Below are positions 1-8,477 of a stretch of 21,542 bases of DNA, piece by piece. Position numbers and translations under genes: made by a program. The notes below the pieces were generated by a model. It made no database searches, had not been told where the DNA came from, and saw only the letters and a list, made by a program, of their open reading frames with translations. The DNA comes from Coriobacteriaceae bacterium (lineage in GTDB: Bacteria > Actinomycetota > Coriobacteriia > Coriobacteriales > UBA8131): the NCBI GenBank assembly GCA_012515495.1, contig JAAYYH010000097.1, positions 1 to 21,542 of the forward strand. The letters are read 5' to 3'. How positions within the stretch are numbered: the first letter of the stretch is position 1; every line of letters starts with the position of its first letter.

Positions 1-3000
1 CCATTCCCTTCTTCAAGCCATGGTTGATACAAGGCGAATAGGCGATTATCAGCGACGGGCCATCGTATGCCTCCGCCTCGGCAACCGCTTTGAGGAACTG
101 GTTCTTATCAGCACCCATGCCAACCTGCGCCACATAGACATAACCATAGGACATAGCCATCATGCCCAAATCCTTCTTCTTGATGCTCTTTCCAGATGCA
201 GCGAATTTGGCTATGGCTGCCTGCGGAGTGGCCTTGGAAGCCTGTCCACCAGTGTTCGAATAGACTTCGGTGTCAAAAACCAAGACGTTGATGTTCTCGC
301 CTGATGCCAGCACGTGGTCCAAGCCACCGTACCCGATGTCGTATGCCCAGCCATCGCCACCGAGTGCCCAGATGCTCTTCTTGACCAGATAATCCCTGCC
401 GTCAACGATGATCTCCAGCGCAGCCTCTACCTCTTCATCAGCACTTTCTGCTGCCTCGGCTGCCTTACTTAGAGCATCAGAAACCCTGCGGGTCTCATTG
501 TTATCGTCTTTCAACTCCAGCCATTCGCTGGCGGCTGCCTTAATCTTGGCATCCGCCGCATCGCTGTTGGCAAGCATCGTTGCTGTCTCGATAAGGCGGT
601 CGCGGATCTGACGATTGGCGACTGCCATACCCAGCGCGTATTCAGCATTATCCTCGAATAGTGAGTTAGCCCAAGCCGGACCGCGTCCATTCTCATCAGC
701 GCAGTAGGGCATGGATGGTGCGGACGCACCCCAAATGGAAGAGCAACCTGTGGCATTGGCGATGATCATGCGATCGCCAAACAGTTGCGTGATAACCTTG
801 ATGTAAGGAGTCTCGCCGCAGCCGGCACACGCTCCCGAGAACTCGATGTAGGGTTTTGCGAACTGGCTGCCCTTTATGGTCTCCTTCTTGAAGAATCCAT
901 CACGGATTGGCAGTGTCACAGCATATTCCCAGTTGACTTCTTCGGCTTTCTCCCAGCCAAAATCAGTCATGGTCAGGGCTTTTTCCTTGGATGGGCAGAT
1001 ATCAGCACAGTTACCACAACCCGTGCAGTCCAGGGGACTGACTTGCACACGATAGCTAAAGCCTTCCATACCCTTACCAGTTGCCGCGACAGTGTCAAAC
1101 CCAGCAGGAGCAGCAGCCTTCTCCTCCTCATTCAACAATATCGGACGGATAGCCGCATGGGGGCAGACAAACGAACACTGGTTACATTGGATGCAATTCT
1201 CGGGATGCCATTGCGGTATGCTGAGGGCAATACCCCTCTTCTCGTAAGCAGCGGTTCCTGAGGGGAAATGACCATCTTCGCGTCCAGTAAAGGCCGAAAC
1301 CGGCAGAGAATCACCTTCCTGGCGACTCATGGGAACCAAAATCTGTTCGATGAATTCTGGCAACTCTTTCTTGTCGGACTCGTCATCTTGGGCATCGATC
1401 CAGCTGGCAGGAACCTCGACTTTTTCGAAGGCGGTCATTCCTTTGTCAACTGCGGCATAATTCATGTCCAGGATCTTTTGGCCCTTCTTGCCATATGATT
1501 CCTCGATACCCTCTTTGAGATAGCGTGCCGCGTCCTCAATCGGAATGACATTAGCCAAGGCGAAGAACGCAGTCTGCATGACCATATTGATACGGTTACC
1601 CAGCCCAATACCCTGTGCGATACCATAAGCATCCATGATGTAGAAGCGAGCCTTCTTCTGGGCTAAGGAGCGCTTTACTGATGCCGGCAGCTTCTCTTCC
1701 AGCTCGTCAACACTCCAGTGGGTGTTGAGCATGAATACGCCACCCTCTTTGAGATCTTTGAGCATGTCATACTGATAGACATAACCTTGATTGTGGCAGG
1801 CAACATAGTCTGCTCGGGTGATGAAGTAGGTGGACTTGATGGGACTCTTACCAAAGCGCAGATGGGAAATGGTAACTCCTCCTGATTTCTTGGAGTCATA
1901 GGCGAAGTAACCCTGTGCATATAAATCGGTATAGTCCCCGATGATCTTGATTGCAGTCTTGTTGGCGCCTACGGTTCCGTCTGAACCCAGTCCCCAGAAC
2001 TTGCACATGATCGTACCTTCAGGCTCAGCCGAAAGGGTCTTGTCATAGGGCAGAGATGAGAATGACACGTCATCTTCGATACCGATCTTAAATCCATCCT
2101 TGGGAGAATCGGCCTTTAGGTTATCGAATACCGCAACGATTTGGCCGGGAGAGGTATCCTTTGATCCCAAACCATAGCGCCCGGCATAGATCTGCGGAGC
2201 GTTGGGTTTACCATAGAAGGCAGAAGCTACGTCCAGATACAGGGGATCGCCGGGAGCGCCGGGTTCCTTGGTGCGATCGAGAACGGCGATGCGCTTGACA
2301 GTCTTAGGCAGTGCCGCGAGGAAGGCTTCTGTGACGAAGGGGCGATAGAGACGAACCTTGATTAAGCCAACCTTCTCATCCTTAAGGAGGTTTTCCATGG
2401 TTTCCTCAACGGTTTCGCAAACCGATCCCATCGCAACTATCACGCGTTCTGCGTCTGGCGCGCCCACATAATCGAAGAGATTATAGGTACGTCCGGTCTT
2501 CTCGCTGACCATCTTGAGGTACTCCTCAACGATACCCGGCAACGCGTCATAGTAGGGCTGAGAAGCTTCGCGTGCTTGGAAGAAGATATCGGGATTCTGG
2601 GCGGTACCACGGATAAAGGCGTGTTCAGATGAAAGCGAGCGCTTCCTGAAATCGGCGAGGGCCTGCCAGTCGAGCATCTCGGCGAGATCCTCATAATCCC
2701 AAGCTTCGATCTTTTGCACCTCTGAAGAAGTACGGAAACCATCGAAGAAATGCAGAAATGGCACACGGCCTTTGATGGCGGCAAGATGGGCAACAGCGCT
2801 GAGGTCCATGATTTCCTGTACCGATGATGAGGCCAATAGTGCAAACCCGGTCTGACGAGCAGCCATGACATCACTGTGGTCACCGAAGATTGATAATGCA
2901 TGTGTTGCTAAGGTACGTGCGCTGACATGAAAAACGGCCGGGAGCAATTCACCGGCAATCTTGTACATATTGGGAATCATCAGCAGCAGACCCTGCGATG

Positions 3001-3262
3001 CGGTATAGGTTGTTGTCAGCGCGCCAACAGCAAGGGAGCCATGAACTGCTCCGGCTGCTCCGGCTTCAGACTGCATCTCGGTCAAGCGAACAGTTTGACC
3101 AAAGAGGTTCTTGCGACCATATGCCGCCCATTCATCTACATGTTCTGCCATACTTGAAGAGGGGGTGATAGGATAAATCGCTGCAACGTCCGTAAAAGCA
3201 TACGATACGTGCGCAGCCGCTGTGTTACCATCCATTGTCTTGATTATCTTTTTGTTGCCCAT
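1..3262 (-). CDS. nifJ: Pyruvate:ferredoxin (flavodoxin) oxidoreductase, single-chain, C-terminus cut by window edge
   Basis: Cytoplasmic enzyme that oxidatively decarboxylates pyruvate with CoA to acetyl-CoA and CO2 and passes electrons to ferredoxin or flavodoxin; typical of anaerobes. The frame is open from ATG at 3262 to the left edge, about 1087 codons of the usual 1170-1200. Visible in order: N-terminal YPITPSS motif; the EKR domain (YEKRGIAL); two ferredoxin-type cluster motifs, CIQCNQCSFVC (C690, C693, C696, C700) and CTGCGNCADIC (C746, C749, C752, C756); the proximal-cluster cysteines C812 and C815 (ACAGCG), C840 (ATGCSS) and C1078 (SPCINHG); and the thiamine-diphosphate motif starting GDGWAYDIG and ending SNTGG. 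All catalytic and cluster ligands are therefore present. GGAGAGGTGAAG sits just before the ATG as ribosome-binding site. It is divergent from the ABC operon. Only the last ~100 residues are missing, so identity is very secure. Confidence 0.97.
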   Translation of the reverse strand, partial: MGNKKIIKTMDGNTAAAHVSYAFTDVAAIYPITPSSSMAEHVDEWAAYGRKNLFGQTVRLTEMQSEAGAAGAVHGSLAVGALTTTYTASQGLLLMIPNMYKIAGELLPAVFHVSARTLATHALSIFGDHSDVMAARQTGFALLASSSVQEIMDLSAVAHLAAIKGRVPFLHFFDGFRTSSEVQKIEAWDYEDLAEMLDWQALADFRKRSLSSEHAFIRGTAQNPDIFFQAREASQPYYDALPGIVEEYLKMVSEKTGRTYNLFDYVGAPDAERVIVAMGSVCETVEETMENLLKDEKVGLIKVRLYRPFVTEAFLAALPKTVKRIAVLDRTKEPGAPGDPLYLDVASAFYGKPNAPQIYAGRYGLGSKDTSPGQIVAVFDNLKADSPKDGFKIGIEDDVSFSSLPYDKTLSAEPEGTIMCKFWGLGSDGTVGANKTAIKIIGDYTDLYAQGYFAYDSKKSGGVTISHLRFGKSPIKSTYFITRADYVACHNQGYVYQYDMLKDLKEGGVFMLNTHWSVDELEEKLPASVKRSLAQKKARFYIMDAYGIAQGIGLGNRINMVMQTAFFALANVIPIEDAARYLKEGIEESYGKKGQKILDMNYAAVDKGMTAFEKVEVPASWIDAQDDESDKKELPEFIEQILVPMSRQEGDSLPVSAFTGREDGHFPSGTAAYEKRGIALSIPQWHPENCIQCNQCSFVCPHAAIRPILLNEEEKAAAPAGFDTVAATGKGMEGFSYRVQVSPLDCTGCGNCADICPSKEKALTMTDFGWEKAEEVNWEYAVTLPIRDGFFKKETIKGSQFAKPYIEFSGACAGCGETPYIKVITQLFGDRMIIANATGCSSIWGASAPSMPYCADENGRGPAWANSLFEDNAEYALGMAVANRQIRDRLIETATMLANSDAADAKIKAAASEWLELKDDNNETRRVSDALSKAAEAAESADEEVEAALEIIVDGRDYLVKKSIWALGGDGWAYDIGYGGLDHVLASGENINVLVFDTEVYSNTGGQASKATPQAAIAKFAASGKSIKKKDLGMMAMSYGYVYVAQVGMGADKNQFLKAVAEAEAYDGPSLIIAYSPCINHGLKKGM

Positions 3263-3300
3263 GGTCTTCACCTCTCCGTGAGTGATTGTGATCTGGGATA

Positions 3301-3339
3301 AGTTAATCAACTCTATAACGCAGATAGAACCCATTACAA
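3301..3339 (-). promoter_or_regulatory. Candidate nifJ promoter with dyad over the -10/start region
   Basis: On the minus strand TTGTAA (3339-3334) and TATAGA (3317-3312) are separated by 16 bp, a fair sigma-A/70-type promoter placing the transcript start about 40 nt before the nifJ ATG. The near-palindrome AGTTAATCAACT (3301-3312, 5 of 6 pairs) abuts the -10 box and could be an operator. Found by eye only; no regulator is identified. Confidence 0.4.
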
Positions 3340-3387
3340 TCTTCGTAACGCCCTACACCGACTTTCTTTCGGTTATTGGTCACGCAA

Positions 3388-3401
3388 CTGTAACGTAACA
3401 G
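3388..3401. promoter_or_regulatory. Operator-like dyad upstream of the ABC exporter operon
   Basis: CTGTAACGTAACAG is a 14-bp inverted repeat with 6 of 7 matching pairs, about 50 bp before the proposed TTG start of the first ABC gene. A loose plus-strand promoter (TTGGTC at 3376, GATAAA at 3401, 19-bp spacing) would have the dyad between or over its boxes. This could be a repressor site controlling the exporter, but no regulator gene is adjacent and the promoter match is weak. Confidence 0.25.
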
Positions 3402-3417
3402 ATAAATAGAAGTGCTA

Positions 3418-3444
3418 TCCTTATCACCATTGTTGATAAAGGAG
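3418..3444 (+). promoter_or_regulatory. Hairpin sequestering the Shine-Dalgarno of the ABC exporter operon
   Basis: TCCTTATCA (3418-3426) can pair with TGATAAAGGA (3434-3443), giving nine base pairs with one bulged A and a 7-nt loop (CCATTGT). The 3' arm contains most of the AAAGGAG ribosome-binding site (3438-3444) for the TTG start at 3451. In the folded form the ribosome-binding site is hidden. The pairing is read directly from the sequence; regulation by it is inference. Confidence 0.5.
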
Positions 3445-3450
3445 CCGCCG

Positions 3451-5784
3451 TTGATTAAGCTCAGACGCTTTCTCAAACCATTCCTCTCTGGTTTGCTCAT
3501 AGCGATAGCACTACTTTTTGTCCAAGCCATTTGCGAACTCAATCTCCCAAACCTCATGAGCAACATCGTAAATGTTGGTATCCAGCAGGGTGGCGTTGAG
3601 GATGGAACCCCTGAGGCCTTGTCTGCTGATTCCCATACATTTGTGCGAACCTTCATGTCTGAGGAGGATCAGGCGCTGTTGTACCGGAGCTATGTCGCTG
3701 TTTCAGAAACCGAACTCTCTGAAAACGGAAAGCCTTACTCTGAACTCTATCCCAACGCGATGGATACAGGTGTCTTCGCGTTGCGCACAGACATATCTTC
3801 TGAGGATCGGACAAAACTGGACTATACTTTTGGTCTGACAACGTGGACCATCATCAATGCTCTCACTCAAATCCAAAGTCAATATGATCTCGTAGATGAG
3901 TCTGGGAAAGCAAATGCTCTTCCAGTTGACGTCAAGAGCAATGGAACAGGTGGACCGAGCGACAGTGCAGACACTGTTGGTCTGCAGAATATCGATTTGG
4001 ATACCCTCTACGAGCTTCAACCACTGCTCAACAGTCTCCCTCCAGCTTTTTTCGTTGATGCCCGCAATCAGGCCGCGCAGGTCGATCCGAACATGAGAGA
4101 ACAAAGCAAAACGATGCTGGTTGCTGCTCTCTATCGCGAACTGGGCGTAGACATGACTGCCCTGGAGATCGACTATATCCTTAAAATCGGCCTGTTGATG
4201 CTCTTGATCACATTGGTCAGTGGTGTTGCGACTGTTCTGGTCAGTTTCTTCTCAACCCGCATTGGTGCTGGAGTTGCTCGTGACTTGCGCAGTGCGGTCT
4301 TCTCCAGGATCACCAGTTTCTCTCACGGCGAGTTCGATCGTTTCTCAACCGCTTCGCTGATCACGCGCTCAACCAATGATGTCACACAGATCCAGATGGT
4401 GCTGACCTTTGGCATCAGGATGATCTGTTACGCTCCGATCATGGGTATCGGTGGTACGATCATGGCTTTGCAGAAGAGCGTCTCGATGAGCTGGATCATC
4501 GGAGTGGGCGTCGTGGTTTTGCTCTGCATCATCGGAACACTGATGGTTGTGGTACTACCCAAATTCCGCATCATGCAAACCCTGGTTGACCGAGTGAATC
4601 TGGTAGCACGCGAAGCCTTAAGCGGGCTGATGGTTATTCGCGCGTTTGGCCGCACAGATTTCGAGCAGCAGCGTTTCGATGAAGCCAATAGCGACCTTAC
4701 TCGCACTACGCTGTTCGTCAACAGAGCAATGACCTTCCTGATGCCAACGATGATGTTGTTCATGAATGGCTTATCGGTGCTGATCATCTGGGTTGGCGCC
4801 CAACATGTCGCTCAGTCTCAGATGCAGGTTGGTGACGTGATGGCCTACATGCAGTATGTAATGCAGATAATCACAAGTTTCATGTTCATCGCGATGATCT
4901 TCGTCTTTGTTCCGCGCGCGCAAGTTAGCGCTCAACGTATCCACGAGGTGTTGGAAACAGTACCAGCAATCGTTGACCCCGCAAATCCTCGCCACATCGA
5001 TCCCGAAAGCCGCGGGATCGTTGAATTCAAAAACGTCAGTTTTCGTTATGAAGGTGCAGATGAGAATGCTCTTTCGAACATCTCCTTTATCGCCCGTCCT
5101 GGGCAGACCACTGCTTTCATCGGCTCCACGGGTAGCGGGAAATCCACTATCGTCAACTTGATTCCGCGTTTCTACGATGTCACTGCCGGATCAGTACTTG
5201 TAGGCGGCGTTGATGTGCGCGAGCTCTCACAACACGAACTTCGCGGCCACATCGGTTATGTGCCACAGAAGAATGTGTTATTGAGTGGTACTATCGCGGA
5301 GAATATCGCTTACGGCTCTCTCGATTCATCTGCGGTAAATATCGCGAAAGCTGCGCGGATCGCCCAAGCTACTGAGTTCATCGAAGAGAAGACAGAGGGC
5401 TACGATTTCGAAGTCGCTCAAGGTGGAAGTAATGTCAGTGGCGGCCAACGCCAACGCTTGTCGATTGCCCGCGCTTTAGCTATTGAGCCCGATATATTCC
5501 TCTTTGATGATAGCTTCTCGGCCTTGGATATGAAGACAGATGCGGCATTACGCCGCGCTCTGTCTTCAGTCCTCGCGGATTCTACCCTGATCATCGTTGC
5601 TCAACGTGTGAGCACCATCAGGAATGCTGACCAGATCTTTGTAATCGATGATGGTCGCATCGTTGGAGCGGGTAATCACGAGGAACTGATGAGGAGTTGT
5701 CAGCCCTACTATGAGATCGCCTCTTCGCAACTCAAGGGAGAAGAGCTGCCTTCAGGCGGCACAGGACTGGCAGGTGAGAACTGA
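3451..5784 (+). CDS. Heterodimeric ABC exporter, subunit with degenerate nucleotide site and large extracytoplasmic insertion
   Basis: Type IV ABC exporter half-transporter (membrane domain fused to ATPase), 777 aa from TTG 3451, chosen because AAAGGAG lies 6 nt upstream; an in-frame GTG at 3412 has no such site. TM1 lies near residues 11-32. About 195 mostly polar residues (roughly 45-240) follow before TM2 near 244, an insertion absent from most exporters but reminiscent of the extracellular domain of BmrD in Bacillus BmrCD. The ATPase has Walker A GSTGSGKST (558-566), signature VSGGQ (662-666) and Walker B ending D686. D687 replaces the catalytic Glu, and Q718 replaces the switch His (VAQRVST). 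These losses mark the non-catalytic half of an asymmetric pair. It overlaps the next gene by 1 nt (TGATG). Substrate is unknown; drug or lipid export is plausible. Confidence 0.93.
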   Translation: MIKLRRFLKPFLSGLLIAIALLFVQAICELNLPNLMSNIVNVGIQQGGVEDGTPEALSADSHTFVRTFMSEEDQALLYRSYVAVSETELSENGKPYSELYPNAMDTGVFALRTDISSEDRTKLDYTFGLTTWTIINALTQIQSQYDLVDESGKANALPVDVKSNGTGGPSDSADTVGLQNIDLDTLYELQPLLNSLPPAFFVDARNQAAQVDPNMREQSKTMLVAALYRELGVDMTALEIDYILKIGLLMLLITLVSGVATVLVSFFSTRIGAGVARDLRSAVFSRITSFSHGEFDRFSTASLITRSTNDVTQIQMVLTFGIRMICYAPIMGIGGTIMALQKSVSMSWIIGVGVVVLLCIIGTLMVVVLPKFRIMQTLVDRVNLVAREALSGLMVIRAFGRTDFEQQRFDEANSDLTRTTLFVNRAMTFLMPTMMLFMNGLSVLIIWVGAQHVAQSQMQVGDVMAYMQYVMQIITSFMFIAMIFVFVPRAQVSAQRIHEVLETVPAIVDPANPRHIDPESRGIVEFKNVSFRYEGADENALSNISFIARPGQTTAFIGSTGSGKSTIVNLIPRFYDVTAGSVLVGGVDVRELSQHELRGHIGYVPQKNVLLSGTIAENIAYGSLDSSAVNIAKAARIAQATEFIEEKTEGYDFEVAQGGSNVSGGQRQRLSIARALAIEPDIFLFDDSFSALDMKTDAALRRALSSVLADSTLIIVAQRVSTIRNADQIFVIDDGRIVGAGNHEELMRSCQPYYEIASSQLKGEELPSGGTGLAGEN

Positions 5785-7763
5785 TGACCACTAATGATGA
5801 TGTCAGGGCAACGAGGGATCTCTCTGGACATACTGAGAAGTCCCGACCACAAGGAGAATCGCCTCATCAGCCTGAAGCGTCAACCCCAAGTACATCCCGG
5901 ACATTTGGACCCGGAACCAGAGGACGCGGTCCCATGGGTGGCTTTGGTGGCGGGCCAAGACACGCTGTGATCCCCGGCGAGAAGCCCAAGGACTTCAAAG
6001 CTGCGCTTAGGAGATTGCTGGGATATCTGGGTGATTATCGAATAGCCCTGATCGTCGTGATCATCTTCGCCATCGCTTCAACGATATTCTCGATCTTGGG
6101 TCCAAAGTTCCTCGGAGAAGCCACCACAGAGCTCTTCAATGGCATCATGGGACAGATTGCCGGCACATCCAATAGTGTTGATTTCTCCAAAATCGGCTCA
6201 ATCCTGCTCTTCCTTATCGCTCTCTACGGTGTCAGCGCACTGTTCCAGTTCATCCAGGGCTTTGTGATGACCAATGTCTCCAATAAGGTCAGCTACCGCT
6301 TACGCAAGGAACTGGATGCCAAGATCATGCGTTTGCCTTTCTCTTACTACGATAAAGTCGCAACCGGTGACGTCATGAGCCGCATTACCAATGACGTCGA
6401 CTCGATCAATCAAAGCCTCAACCAGTCGGTTACCCAGATAATAACCTCGATAACCAGCCTAATCGGTATATTTGTGATGATGCTTTCGATAAGCTGGGAA
6501 ATGACACTCATCGCATTGGTTACCCTGCCTCTAAGCGCTCTCGCTGTCAGCCTGATAGTCAAGAAATCGCAACGACATTTCGTCAATCAACAAAAATTCC
6601 TTGGTGAAGTCAACGGCACGGTTGAGGAGACCTTTGGAGCTCACACCGTGGTCAAGGCTTTTAACGGTGAGGGGGTTGCCTTAGAACAATTTGAACGAGG
6701 CAATAGCGCGCTTTACGATGCAGCCTGGCGTTCAAGCTTTCTAAGTGGACTGATGATGCCGATAATGCACCTGATAGGCAATCTAGGTTATGTCATCTGC
6801 TGTGTTGTTGGAGGATACCTAGCTATAAATGGCAACATCACCGTTGGCAACATACAAGCCTTCATACAGTATCTACGCAACTTCCAACAACCCATTGTTC
6901 AGGTAGCCCAGATCTCCACTATCCTGCAGCAGACCATGGCTGCCGCAGAGCGTGTCTTCTCCTTCCTCGAGGAAGAGGAAGAAGTCCAGGAGCCCACGGA
7001 GGCTGAAAGGGTTAGTGCTGATGGTATAGTTGGGAGGGTAGCCTTTAACGCTGTCAGTTTTGGCTATTCCCCCGAGACCGAGATCATCCATGATTTCACA
7101 GCCAGCATCAAGCCTGGTCAGAAGGTTGCGATTGTGGGTCATACTGGCGCTGGAAAGACCACCATCGTCAAACTGCTGATGCGTTTCTACGACGTCAACA
7201 GTGGCAGCATCGAGCTGGATGGATACGATATCCGTTCCTTTGCTCGCGATGACCTGCGCTCGCTGTTTGGCATGGTATTGCAGGAGACTTGGCTGTATAA
7301 CGCCTCCATAGCCGATAACATCCGTTATGGAAAGCTGAATGCAACGGACGAGGAAGTACGTGAAGCCGCACGAATAGCCCAAGCGGACCACTTCATCCAA
7401 ACCCTTCCGGATGGTTATCAGATGGTGTTGAATGAAGAAGCCAGTAACGTCTCACTTGGCCAAAAACAGTTACTGACAATCGCGCGCGCAATACTGCATG
7501 ACCCTAAGATATTGATTCTGGACGAGGCAACCTCTTCGGTTGATACCCGCACGGAGCTCCTGATCCAAAAAGCGATGGATAACCTGATGGTTGGACGCAC
7601 AAGCTTCATCATCGCGCATCGGCTTTCCACCATCCGTAACGCGGATTTGATTCTAGTAATGGATAATGGGGATATCGTCGAGCAGGGAACCCACGACCAG
7701 CTGCTCAGTCTAAACGGTTTCTACGCTTCCCTCTACAAGTCGCAGTTCGAGGATGCCGCTTAA
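5784..7763 (+). CDS. Heterodimeric ABC exporter, catalytically competent partner subunit
   Basis: Membrane ABC exporter half-transporter, 659 aa, starting at ATG 5784 inside the stop of the first subunit (TGATG), with AGGTGAG upstream. The overlap implies translational coupling and stoichiometric assembly. Residues 1 to about 65 form a low-complexity, Pro/Ser/Gly-rich cytoplasmic leader ending in a Gly-rich stretch (GRGPMGGFGGG). Six membrane segments follow, the first near residue 85. The ATPase has Walker A GHTGAGKTT (452-460), Walker B with catalytic Glu (D580, E581) and switch His H612 (IAHRLST), all canonical. Its signature motif, however, is VSLGQ (556-560) instead of SGGQ. The degenerate signature faces the degenerate Walker B of the partner, so one composite ATP site is inactive and one active, as in TM287/288 and BmrCD. 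The substrate cannot be told from sequence. Confidence 0.94.
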   Translation: MTTNDDVRATRDLSGHTEKSRPQGESPHQPEASTPSTSRTFGPGTRGRGPMGGFGGGPRHAVIPGEKPKDFKAALRRLLGYLGDYRIALIVVIIFAIASTIFSILGPKFLGEATTELFNGIMGQIAGTSNSVDFSKIGSILLFLIALYGVSALFQFIQGFVMTNVSNKVSYRLRKELDAKIMRLPFSYYDKVATGDVMSRITNDVDSINQSLNQSVTQIITSITSLIGIFVMMLSISWEMTLIALVTLPLSALAVSLIVKKSQRHFVNQQKFLGEVNGTVEETFGAHTVVKAFNGEGVALEQFERGNSALYDAAWRSSFLSGLMMPIMHLIGNLGYVICCVVGGYLAINGNITVGNIQAFIQYLRNFQQPIVQVAQISTILQQTMAAAERVFSFLEEEEEVQEPTEAERVSADGIVGRVAFNAVSFGYSPETEIIHDFTASIKPGQKVAIVGHTGAGKTTIVKLLMRFYDVNSGSIELDGYDIRSFARDDLRSLFGMVLQETWLYNASIADNIRYGKLNATDEEVREAARIAQADHFIQTLPDGYQMVLNEEASNVSLGQKQLLTIARAILHDPKILILDEATSSVDTRTELLIQKAMDNLMVGRTSFIIAHRLSTIRNADLILVMDNGDIVEQGTHDQLLSLNGFYASLYKSQFEDAA

Positions 7764-7809
7764 GGGTTTGAAGGTTGCGCGGCATCCGAAAGTGTTCTGA
7801 ATCTTTCGG
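7751..7809. terminator. Two overlapping inverted repeats between convergent operons (possible bidirectional terminator)
   Basis: GGATGCCGC (7751-7759) pairs perfectly with GCGGCATCC (7779-7787) across a 19-nt loop, spanning the ABC stop codon. CCGAAAG (7786-7792) pairs with CTTTCGG (7803-7809) across a 10-nt loop. The two stems share 7786-7787, so they cannot both be complete. Neither is followed by a clear T-run on either strand, so intrinsic termination is uncertain; position between convergent genes supports a 3'-end role. Confidence 0.35.
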
Positions 7810-7838
7810 CTATCTCACAGCGCCTCAGTAAGTTCCCC

Positions 7839-8432
7839 TCACAACTCCCGACGACTTTCGATTGCTCTCCCCAGGGTGATCTCGTCTGCGAACTCCAAAT
7901 CCCCGCCAACCGGCAATCCACTGGCTAAGCGGGTGACCTTGATACCCAGAGGCTTAATCAATCGAGCCAGATAAATAGCGGTTGTTTCGCCTTCAACGTT
8001 TGGATTAGTCGCTACTATGACCTCGGTGATGGTAGTATCTGCCAACCTTTCGATCAGTTGTTTGATGGTGAGGTTATCGGGGCTGATACCATCGATGGGA
8101 GAAATCGCTCCACCTAAGACATGATAGATGCCGTTGTACTCCCCCGTTCGTTCGATAGCAGTGATATCTCGTGGCTCAGAGACCACGCAGATCATGGTGG
8201 TGTTGCGTTCATCGCTTGCGCAGATAGCGCAAAGGTCATCCTCAGCGTAATTGAAGCAGCGTGGACAGAAATGGACAACCTGCTTGACCTCGACGATGGC
8301 ATCGGCCAGACGTTGAGCTTCCTGCTCGCTGGCGTTCAGAAGCCAATACGCGATACGCTGCGCTGACTTAGGTCCTATTCCCGGCAGACGTTCGAATTCA
8401 TCCAACAGACGTTGTATTGACAGACTTTGCAT
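7839..8432 (-). CDS. recR: Recombination mediator protein RecR
   Basis: RecR works with RecO (and RecF) to load RecA on gapped single-stranded DNA during recombinational repair. The protein shows the helix-hairpin-helix near the N-terminus (RLPGIGPKSAQRIAYWL), a four-cysteine zinc motif (CPRC ... CAIC), and a Toprim domain starting ICVVSEPRDI and containing the HVLGGAISPIDGI segment. I chose ATG 8432 (197 aa) because the family begins with this MQSLSIQRLLDEFE-type sequence and is about 200 aa. A TTG at 8471 would add 13 residues, but neither start has a well-spaced Shine-Dalgarno; GGAG lies about 15 nt before the ATG. It lies directly downstream of ybaB in the conserved dnaX-ybaB-recR order and is convergent with the ABC operon. 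Confidence 0.95.
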   Translation of the reverse strand: MQSLSIQRLLDEFERLPGIGPKSAQRIAYWLLNASEQEAQRLADAIVEVKQVVHFCPRCFNYAEDDLCAICASDERNTTMICVVSEPRDITAIERTGEYNGIYHVLGGAISPIDGISPDNLTIKQLIERLADTTITEVIVATNPNVEGETTAIYLARLIKPLGIKVTRLASGLPVGGDLEFADEITLGRAIESRREL

Positions 8433-8477
8433 GGTTTTGTGATCCAACTCCGTTTCTTTGCTGCTATCCAATCTTAA

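Noticed and set aside
785..1261. 158-aa plus-strand frame within nifJ
   Set aside because: It overlaps the ferredoxin-cluster region of nifJ on the opposite strand, whose eight cysteines are in perfect spacing.
6873..7400. 175-aa open frame on the minus strand inside the second ABC gene
   Set aside because: Antisense to the Walker A and Q-loop region of a clear ATPase; no domain recognised.
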